Source: Auanema rhodensis (taxonomy: Eukaryota > Nematoda > Chromadorea > Rhabditida > Rhabditidae). From it: a stretch of DNA of 64,000 bases. The notes under the pieces are model-generated. The model was not told the origin of the DNA, ran no database searches, and saw nothing but the letters and a program-made list of their open reading frames with translations. The stretch spans positions 2,418,001 to 2,482,000 of the forward strand of contig OZ059899.1 of NCBI GenBank assembly GCA_964057225.1, given 5' to 3'. The position numbers were made by a program, and so were the translations under genes. Below, in pieces: positions 50,878-61,402 of the stretch. Every line of letters starts with the position of its first letter. Within the stretch, counting starts at the first letter, position 1.

Positions 50878-52631
50878 AAGCTGCGTCGATCTGTGTTATC
50901 AGATTTGCGCTAGCTTAAAAATGCACCGAGATATCAACTGATATAAGTTCACACTTATATCCTCGATTTTCACCCTGAAGAATTGATTTTTCGTTGAATA
51001 ACATTGTCCATCGTCTTTGCCTTGGAAAATGGAATCTAAAAACATCTACTTTTTGCTAAATTATTTTGAAATTTTTCGAAAAAATTTTTGTCAAAATGTT
51101 TTTGGAAGCAATGTTGAGTGTACATGGAAACTCAACATACACTAATGCATCATTTTTCAAACGATCATAACTAATTTTTGTATCAAACGTTTCTCAATGT
51201 AGTATAGTGCATTCAATGCGGATTTTTATGCTGCGTCGATCTGTGTTATCAGATTTGCGCTAGCTTAAAAATGCACCGAGATATCAACTGATATAAGTTC
51301 ACACTTATATCCTCGATTTTCACCCTGAAGAATTAATTTTTTCGTTGAATAACATTGTCCATCGTCTTTGCCTTGGAAAATGGAATCTAAAAACATCTAC
51401 TTTTTGCTAAATTATTTTGAAATTTTTGGAAAAAATTTTTGTCAAAATGTTTTTGGAAGCAATGTTGAGTGTACATGGAAACTCAACATACACTAATGCA
51501 TCATTTTTCAAACGATCATAACTAATTTTTGTATCAAACGTTTCTCAATGTAGTATAGTGCATTCGATGCGGATTTTTAAGCTGCGTCGATCTGTGTTAT
51601 CAGATTTGCGCTAGCTTAAAAATGCACCGAGATATCAACTGATATAAGTTCACACTTATATCCTCGATTTTCACCCTGAAGAATTGATTTTTTCGTTGAA
51701 TAACATTGTCTATCGTCTTTGCCTTGAAAAATGGAATCTAAAAACATCTACTTTTTGCTAAATTATTTTGAAATTTTTCGAAAAAATTTTTGTCAAAATG
51801 TTTTTGGAAGCAATGTTGAGTGTACATGGAAACTCAACATACACTAATGCATCATTTTTCAAACAATCATAACTAATTTGTGTATTAAGCGTTTCTCAAT
51901 GTAGTATAGTGCATTCGATGCGGATTTTTAAGCTGCGTCGATCTGTGTTATCAGATTTGCGCTAGCTTAAAAATGCACCGAGATATCAACTGATATAAGT
52001 TCACACTTATATCCTCGATTTTCACCCTGAAGAATTAATTTTTTCGTTGAATAACATTGTCCATCGTCTTTGCCTTGGAAAATGGAATCTAAAAACATCT
52101 ACTTTTTGCTAAATTATTTTGAAATTTTTCGAAAAAATTTTTGTCAAAATGTTTTTGGAAGCAATGTTGAGTGTACATGGAAACTCAACATACACTAATG
52201 CATCATTTTTCAAACAATCATAACTAATTTGTGTATTAAGCGTTTCTCAATGTAGTATAGTGCATTCAATGCGGATTTTTAAGCTGCGTCGATCTGTGTT
52301 ATCAGATTTGCGCTAGCTTAAAAATGCACCGAGATATCAACTGATATAAGTTCACACTTATATCCTCGATTTTCACCCTGAAGAATTGATTTTTTCGTTG
52401 AATAACATTGTCTATCGTCTTTGCCTTGAAAAATGGAATTTAAAAACATCTACTTTTTGCTAAATTATTTTGAAATTTTTCGAAAAAATTTTTGTCAAAA
52501 TGTTTTTGGAAGCAATGTTGAGTGTACATGGAAACTCAACATACACTAATGCATCATTTTTCAAACAATCATAACTAATTTGTGTATTAAGCGTTTCTCA
52601 ATGTAGTATAGTGCATTCAATGCGGATTTTT
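50878..52631 (+). repeat. Block 28: copies 146-150, five-T B-like copy, B, C, H*, D*
   Basis: Starts: 50878 (350 bp), 51228 B, 51579 C, 51930 H*, 52281 D*. Copy 146 combines the five-T run and G108 with C133, G149, C201, A311 and A339, a composite of E and B marks. Copy 147 begins ATGCTG instead of AAGCTG (second base of the AA), one of the very few changes in positions 1-43 and within the junction hairpin stem. Confidence 0.85.
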
Positions 52632-54386
52632 AAGCTGCGTCGATCTGTGTTATCAGATTTGCGCTAGCTTAAAAATGCACCGAGATATCAACTGATATAA
52701 GTTCACACTTATATCCTCGATTTTCACCCTGAAGAATTGATTTTTTCGTTGAATAACATTGTCTATCGTCTTTGCCTTGAAAAATGGAATCTAAAAACAT
52801 CTACTTTTTGCTAAATTATTTTGAAATTTTTCGAAAAAATTTTTGTCAAAATGTTTTTGGAAGCAATGTTGAGTGTACATGGAAACTCAACATACACTAA
52901 TGCATCATTTTTCAAACGATCATAACTAATTTTTGTATCAAGCGTTTCTCAATGTAGTATAGTGCATTCGATGCGGATTTTTAAGCTGCGTCGATCTGTG
53001 TTATCAGATTTGCGCTAGCTTAAAAATGCACCGAGATATCAACTGATATAAGTTCACACTTATATCCTCGATTTTCACCCTGAAGAATTAATTTTTTCGT
53101 TGAATAACATTGTTCATCGTCTTTGCCTTGGAAAATGGAATCTAAAAACATCTACTTTTTGCTAAATTATTTTGAAATTTTTGGAAAAAATTTTTGTCAA
53201 AATGTTTTTGGAAGCAATGTTGAGTGTACATGGAAACTCAACATACACTAATGCATCATTTTTCAAACGATCATAACTAATTTTTGTATCAAACGTTTCT
53301 CAATGTAGTATAGTGCATTCGATGCGGATTTTTAAGCTGCGTCGATCTGTGTTATCAGATTTGCGCTAGCTTAAAAATGCACCGAGATATCAACTGATAT
53401 AAGTTCACACTTATATCCTCGATTTTCACCCTGAAGAATTGATTTTTTCGTTGAATAACATTGTCTATCGTCTTTGCCTTGAAAAATGGAATCTAAAAAC
53501 ATCTACTTTTTGCTAAATTATTTTGAAATTTTTCGAAAAAATTTTTGTCAAAATGTTTTTGGAAGCAATGTTGAGTGTACATGGAAACTCAACATACACT
53601 AATGCATCATTTTTCAAACAATCATAACTAATTTGTGTATTAAGCGTTTCTCAATGTAGTATAGTGCATTCGATGCGGATTTTTAAGCTGCGTCGATCTG
53701 TGTTATCAGATTTGCGCTAGCTTAAAAATGCACCGAGATATCAACTGATATAAGTTCACACTTATATCCTCGATTTTCACCCTGAAGAATTGATTTTTTC
53801 GTTGAATAACATTGTCTATCGTCTTTGCCTTGAAAAATGGAATTTAAAAACATCTACTTTTTGCTAAATTATTTTGAAATTTTTCGAAAAAATTTTTGTC
53901 AAAATGTTTTTGGAAGCAATGTTGAGTGTACATGGAAACTCAACATACACTAATGCATCATTTTTCAAACAATCATAACTAATTTGTGTATTAAGCGTTT
54001 CTCAATGTAGTATAGTGCATTCAATGCGGATTTTTAAGCTGCGTCGATCTGTGTTATCAGATTTGCGCTAGCTTAAAAATGCACCGAGATATCAACTGAT
54101 ATAAGTTCACACTTATATCCTCGATTTTCACCCTGAAGAATTGATTTTTTCGTTGAATAACATTGTCTATCGTCTTTGCCTTGAAAAATGGAATTTAAAA
54201 ACATCTACTTTTTGCTAAATTATTTTGAAATTTTTCGAAAAAATTTTTGTCAAAATGTTTTTGGAAGCAATGTTGAGTGTACATGGAAACTCAACATACA
54301 CTAATGCATCATTTTTCAAACAATCATAACTAATTTGTGTATTAAGCGTTTCTCAATGTAGTATAGTGCATTCGATGCGGATTTTT
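52632..54386 (+). repeat. Block 29: copies 151-155, A-B-C-D*-D
   Basis: Starts: 52632 A, 52983 B, 53334 C, 53685 D*, 54036 D. The order matches copies 125-130 in part (B-C-D*-D) and leads into E' in the same way. Copy 152 has T132 beside C133. Confidence 0.9.
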
Positions 54387-55788
54387 AAGCTGCGTCGATC
54401 TGTGTTATCAGATTTGCGCTAGCTTAAAAATGCACCGAGATATCAACTGATATAAGTTCACACTTATATCCTCGATTTTCACCCTGAAGAATTGATTTTT
54501 CGTTGAATAACATTGTCTATCGTCTTTGTCTTGAAAAATGGAATCTAAAAACATCTACTTTTTGCTAAATTATTTTGAAATTTTTCGAAAAAATTTTTGT
54601 CAAAATGTTTTTGGAAGCAATGTTGAGTGTACATGGAAACTCAACATACACTAATGCATCATTTTTCAAACGATCATAACTAATTTTTGTATCAAGCGTT
54701 TCTCGATGTAGTATAGTGCATTCGATGCGGATTTTTAAGCTGCGTCGATCTGTGTTATCAGATTTGCGCTAGCTTAAAAATGCACCGAGATATCAACTGA
54801 TATAAGTTCACACTTATATCCTCGATTTTCACCCTGAAGAATTGATTTTTTCGTTGAATAACATTGTCTATCGTCTTTGCCTTGAAAAATGGAATTTAAA
54901 AACATCTACTTTTTGCTAAATTATTTTGAAATTTTTCGAAAAAATTTTTGTCAAAATGTTTTTGGAAGCAATGTTGAGTGTACATGGAAACTCAACATAC
55001 ACTAATGCATCATTTTTCAAACAATCATAACTAATTTGTGTATTAAGCGTTTCTCAATGTAGTATAGTGCATTCGATGCGGATTTTTAAGCTGCGTCGAT
55101 CTGTGTTATCAGATTTGCGCTAGCTTAAAAATGCACCGAGATATCAACTGATATAAGTTCACACTTATATCCTCGATTTTCACCCTGAAGAATTGATTTT
55201 TCGTTGAATAACATTGTCTATCGTCTTTGTCTTGAAAAATGGAATCTAAAAACATCTACTTTTTGCTAAATTATTTTGAAATTTTTCGAAAAAATTTTTG
55301 TCAAAATGTTTTTGGAAGCAATGTTGAGTGTACATGGAAACTCAACATACACTAATGCATCATTTTTCAAACGATCATAACTAATTTTTGTATCAAGCGT
55401 TTCTCGATGTAGTATAGTGCATTCGATGCGGATTTTTAAGCTGCGTCGATCTGTGTTATCAGATTTGCGCTAGCTTAAAAATGCACCGAGATATCAACTG
55501 ATATAAGTTCACACTTATATCCTCGATTTTCACCCTGAATAATTGATTTTTTCGTTGAATAACATTGTCTATCGTCTTTGCCTTGAAAAATGGAATCTAA
55601 AAACATCTACTTTTTGCTAAATTATTTTGAAATTTTTCGAAAAAATTTTTGTCAAAATGTTTTTGGAAGCAATGTTGAGTGTACATGGAAACTCAACATA
55701 CACTAATGCATCATTTTTCAAACGATCATAACTAATTTGTGTATTAAGCGTTTCTCAATGTAGTATAGTGCATTCGATGCGGATTTTT
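54387..55788 (+). repeat. Block 30: copies 156-159, E'-D-E'-J variant
   Basis: Starts: 54387 E', 54737 D, 55088 E', 55438 J variant. With D at 54,036 this makes D-E'-D-E', a 701-bp dimer in tandem. Copy 159 has T103 of J but T308 and G311, so its tail has been replaced by an E- or C-like tail. Confidence 0.88.
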
Positions 55789-58595
55789 AAGCTGCGTCGA
55801 TCTGTGTTATCAGATTTGCGCTAGCTTAAAAATGCACCGAGATATCAACTGATATAAGTTCACACTTATATCCTCGATTTTCACCCTGAAGAATTGATTT
55901 TTTCGTTGAATAACATTGTCTATCGTCTTTGCCTTGAAAAATGGAATCTAAAAACATCTACTTTTTGCTAAATTATTTTGAAATTTTTCGAAAAAATTTT
56001 TGTCAAAATGTTTTTGGAAGCAATGTTGAGTGTACATGGAAACTCAACATACACTAATGCATCATTTTTCAAACAATCATAACTAATTTGTGTATTAAGC
56101 GTTTCTCAATGTAGTATAGTGCATTCAATGCGGATTTTTAAGCTGCGTCGATCTGTGTTATCAGATTTGCGCTAGCTTAAAAATGCACCGAGATATCAAC
56201 TGATATAAGTTCACACTTATATCCTCGATTTTCACCCTGAAGAATTGATTTTTTCGTTGAATAACATTGTCTATCGTCTTTGCCTTGGAAAATGGAATCT
56301 AAAAACATCTACTTTTTGCTAAATTATTTTGAAATTTTTCGAAAAAATTTTTGTCAAAATGTTTTTGGAAGCAATGTTGAGTGTACATGGAAACTCAACA
56401 TACACTAATGCATCATTTTTCAAACGATCATAACTAATTTTTGTATCAAGCGTTTCTCAATGTAGTATAGTGCATTCGATGCGGATTTTTAAGCTGCGTC
56501 GATCTGTGTTATCAGATTTGCGCTAGCTTAAAAATGCACCGAGATATCAACTGATATAAGTTCACACTTATATCCTCGATTTTCACCCTGAAGAATTAAT
56601 TTTTTCGTTGAATAACATTGTCCATCGTCTTTGCCTTGGAAAATGGAATCTAAAAACATCTACTTTTTGCTAAATTATTTTGAAATTTTTGGAAAAAATT
56701 TTTGTCAAAATGTTTTTGGAAGCAATGTTGAGTGTACATGGAAACTCAACATACACTAATGCATCATTTTTCAAACGATCATAACTAATTTTTGTATCAA
56801 ACGTTTCTCAATGTAGTATAGTGCATTCGATGCGGATTTTTAAGCTGCGTCGATCTGTGTTATCAGATTTGCGCTAGCTTAAAAATGCACCGAGATATCA
56901 ACTGATATAAGTTCACACTTATATCCTCGATTTTCACCCTGAAGAATTGATTTTTTCGTTGAATAACATTGTCTATCGTCTTTGCCTTGAAAAATGGAAT
57001 CTAAAAACATCTACTTTTTGCTAAATTATTTTGAAATTTTTCGAAAAAATTTTTGTCAAAATGTTTTTGGAAGCAATGTTGAGTGTACATGGAAACTCAA
57101 CATACACTAATGCATCATTTTTCAAACAATCATAACTAATTTGTGTATTAAGCGTTTCTCAATGTAGTATAGTGCATTCGATGCGGATTTTTAAGCTGCG
57201 TCGATCTGTGTTATCAGATTTGCGCTAGCTTAAAAATGCACCGAGATATCAACTGATATAAGTTCACACTTATATCCTCGATTTTCACCCTGAAGAATTG
57301 ATTTTTCGTTGAATAACATTGTCCATCGTCTTTGCCTTGGAAAATGGAATCTAAAAACATCTACTTTTTGCTAAATTATTTTGAAATTTTTGGAAAAAAT
57401 TTTTGTCAAAATGTTTTTGGAAGCAATGTTGAGTGTACATGGAAACTCAACATACACTAATGCATCATTTTTCAAACGATCATAACTAATTTTTGTATCA
57501 AACGTTTCTCAATGTAGTATAGTGCATTCGATGCGGATTTTTAAGCTGCGTCGATCTGTGTTATCAGATTTGCGCTAGCTTAAAAATGCACCGAGATATC
57601 AACTGATATAAGTTCACACTTATATCCTCGATTTTCACCCTGAACAATTGATTTTTTCGTTGAATAACATTGTCTATCGTCTTTGCCTTGAAAAATGGAA
57701 TCTAAAAACATCTACTTTTTGCTAAATTATTTTGAAATTTTTCGAAAAAATTTTTGTCAAAATGTTTTTGGAAGCAATGTTGAGTGTACATGGAAACTCA
57801 ACATACACTAATGCATCATTTTTCAAACAATCATAACTAATTTGTGTATTAAGCGTTTCTCAATGTAGTATAGTGCATTCGATGCGGATTTTTAAGCTGC
57901 GTCGATCTGTGTTATCAGATTTGCGCTAGCTTAAAAATGCACCGAGATATCAACTGATATAAGTTCACACTTATATCCTCGATTTTCACCCTGAAGAATT
58001 AATTTTTTCGTTGAATAACATTGTCCATCGTCTTTGCCTTGGAAAATGGAATCTAAAAACATCTACTTTTTGCTAAATTATTTTGAAATTTTTGGAAAAA
58101 ATTTTTGTCAAAATGTTTTTGGAAGCAATGTTGAGTGTACATGGAAACTCAACATACACTAATGCATCATTTTTCAAACGATCATAACTAATTTTTGTAT
58201 CAAGCGTTTCTCAATGTAGTATAGTGCATTCGATGCGGATTTTTAAGCTGCGTCGATCTGTGTTATCAGATTTGCGCTAGCTTAAAAATGCACCGAGATA
58301 TCAACTGATATAAGTTCACACTTATATCCTCGATTTTCACCCTGAAGAATTAATTTTTTCGTTGAATAACATTGTCCATCGTCTTTGCCTTGGAAAATGG
58401 AATCTAAAAACATCTACTTTTTGCTAAATTATTTTGAAATTTTTGGAAAAAATTTTTGTCAAAATGTTTTTGGAAGCAATGTTGAGTGTACATGGAAACT
58501 CAACATACACTAATGCATCATTTTTCAAACGATCATAACTAATTTTTGTATCAAACGTTTCTCAATGTAGTATAGTGCATTCGATGCGGATTTTT
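55789..58595 (+). repeat. Block 31: copies 160-167, octamer, first copy (2,807 bp)
   Basis: Starts: 55789 C*, 56140 A(G149), 56491 B, 56842 C, 57193 five-T B-like (350 bp), 57543 C (C103), 57894 B with G311, 58245 B. The five-T copy has G108 but C133, G149 and G201. The next 2,807 bp repeat it with only three differences seen by eye (C103, G311 and G339 here). Confidence 0.93.
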
Positions 58596-61402
58596 AAGCT
58601 GCGTCGATCTGTGTTATCAGATTTGCGCTAGCTTAAAAATGCACCGAGATATCAACTGATATAAGTTCACACTTATATCCTCGATTTTCACCCTGAAGAA
58701 TTGATTTTTTCGTTGAATAACATTGTCTATCGTCTTTGCCTTGAAAAATGGAATCTAAAAACATCTACTTTTTGCTAAATTATTTTGAAATTTTTCGAAA
58801 AAATTTTTGTCAAAATGTTTTTGGAAGCAATGTTGAGTGTACATGGAAACTCAACATACACTAATGCATCATTTTTCAAACAATCATAACTAATTTGTGT
58901 ATTAAGCGTTTCTCAATGTAGTATAGTGCATTCAATGCGGATTTTTAAGCTGCGTCGATCTGTGTTATCAGATTTGCGCTAGCTTAAAAATGCACCGAGA
59001 TATCAACTGATATAAGTTCACACTTATATCCTCGATTTTCACCCTGAAGAATTGATTTTTTCGTTGAATAACATTGTCTATCGTCTTTGCCTTGGAAAAT
59101 GGAATCTAAAAACATCTACTTTTTGCTAAATTATTTTGAAATTTTTCGAAAAAATTTTTGTCAAAATGTTTTTGGAAGCAATGTTGAGTGTACATGGAAA
59201 CTCAACATACACTAATGCATCATTTTTCAAACGATCATAACTAATTTTTGTATCAAGCGTTTCTCAATGTAGTATAGTGCATTCGATGCGGATTTTTAAG
59301 CTGCGTCGATCTGTGTTATCAGATTTGCGCTAGCTTAAAAATGCACCGAGATATCAACTGATATAAGTTCACACTTATATCCTCGATTTTCACCCTGAAG
59401 AATTAATTTTTTCGTTGAATAACATTGTCCATCGTCTTTGCCTTGGAAAATGGAATCTAAAAACATCTACTTTTTGCTAAATTATTTTGAAATTTTTGGA
59501 AAAAATTTTTGTCAAAATGTTTTTGGAAGCAATGTTGAGTGTACATGGAAACTCAACATACACTAATGCATCATTTTTCAAACGATCATAACTAATTTTT
59601 GTATCAAACGTTTCTCAATGTAGTATAGTGCATTCGATGCGGATTTTTAAGCTGCGTCGATCTGTGTTATCAGATTTGCGCTAGCTTAAAAATGCACCGA
59701 GATATCAACTGATATAAGTTCACACTTATATCCTCGATTTTCACCCTGAAGAATTGATTTTTTCGTTGAATAACATTGTCTATCGTCTTTGCCTTGAAAA
59801 ATGGAATCTAAAAACATCTACTTTTTGCTAAATTATTTTGAAATTTTTCGAAAAAATTTTTGTCAAAATGTTTTTGGAAGCAATGTTGAGTGTACATGGA
59901 AACTCAACATACACTAATGCATCATTTTTCAAACAATCATAACTAATTTGTGTATTAAGCGTTTCTCAATGTAGTATAGTGCATTCGATGCGGATTTTTA
60001 AGCTGCGTCGATCTGTGTTATCAGATTTGCGCTAGCTTAAAAATGCACCGAGATATCAACTGATATAAGTTCACACTTATATCCTCGATTTTCACCCTGA
60101 AGAATTGATTTTTCGTTGAATAACATTGTCCATCGTCTTTGCCTTGGAAAATGGAATCTAAAAACATCTACTTTTTGCTAAATTATTTTGAAATTTTTGG
60201 AAAAAATTTTTGTCAAAATGTTTTTGGAAGCAATGTTGAGTGTACATGGAAACTCAACATACACTAATGCATCATTTTTCAAACGATCATAACTAATTTT
60301 TGTATCAAACGTTTCTCAATGTAGTATAGTGCATTCGATGCGGATTTTTAAGCTGCGTCGATCTGTGTTATCAGATTTGCGCTAGCTTAAAAATGCACCG
60401 AGATATCAACTGATATAAGTTCACACTTATATCCTCGATTTTCACCCTGAAGAATTGATTTTTTCGTTGAATAACATTGTCTATCGTCTTTGCCTTGAAA
60501 AATGGAATCTAAAAACATCTACTTTTTGCTAAATTATTTTGAAATTTTTCGAAAAAATTTTTGTCAAAATGTTTTTGGAAGCAATGTTGAGTGTACATGG
60601 AAACTCAACATACACTAATGCATCATTTTTCAAACAATCATAACTAATTTGTGTATTAAGCGTTTCTCAATGTAGTATAGTGCATTCGATGCGGATTTTT
60701 AAGCTGCGTCGATCTGTGTTATCAGATTTGCGCTAGCTTAAAAATGCACCGAGATATCAACTGATATAAGTTCACACTTATATCCTCGATTTTCACCCTG
60801 AAGAATTAATTTTTTCGTTGAATAACATTGTCCATCGTCTTTGCCTTGGAAAATGGAATCTAAAAACATCTACTTTTTGCTAAATTATTTTGAAATTTTT
60901 GGAAAAAATTTTTGTCAAAATGTTTTTGGAAGCAATGTTGAGTGTACATGGAAACTCAACATACACTAATGCATCATTTTTCAAACGATCATAACTAATT
61001 TTTGTATCAAACGTTTCTCAATGTAGTATAGTGCATTCAATGCGGATTTTTAAGCTGCGTCGATCTGTGTTATCAGATTTGCGCTAGCTTAAAAATGCAC
61101 CGAGATATCAACTGATATAAGTTCACACTTATATCCTCGATTTTCACCCTGAAGAATTAATTTTTTCGTTGAATAACATTGTCCATCGTCTTTGCCTTGG
61201 AAAATGGAATCTAAAAACATCTACTTTTTGCTAAATTATTTTGAAATTTTTGGAAAAAATTTTTGTCAAAATGTTTTTGGAAGCAATGTTGAGTGTACAT
61301 GGAAACTCAACATACACTAATGCATCATTTTTCAAACGATCATAACTAATTTTTGTATCAAACGTTTCTCAATGTAGTATAGTGCATTCGATGCGGATTT
61401 TT
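58596..61402 (+). repeat. Block 32: copies 168-175, octamer, second copy (2,807 bp)
   Basis: Starts: 58596 C*, 58947 A(G149), 59298 B, 59649 C, 60000 five-T B-like (350 bp), 60350 C, 60701 B*, 61052 B. It agrees with the preceding octamer apart from G103, A311 and A339 in the sixth and seventh members. This is the longest nearly exact neighbouring duplication in the window and probably among the most recent. Confidence 0.93.
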
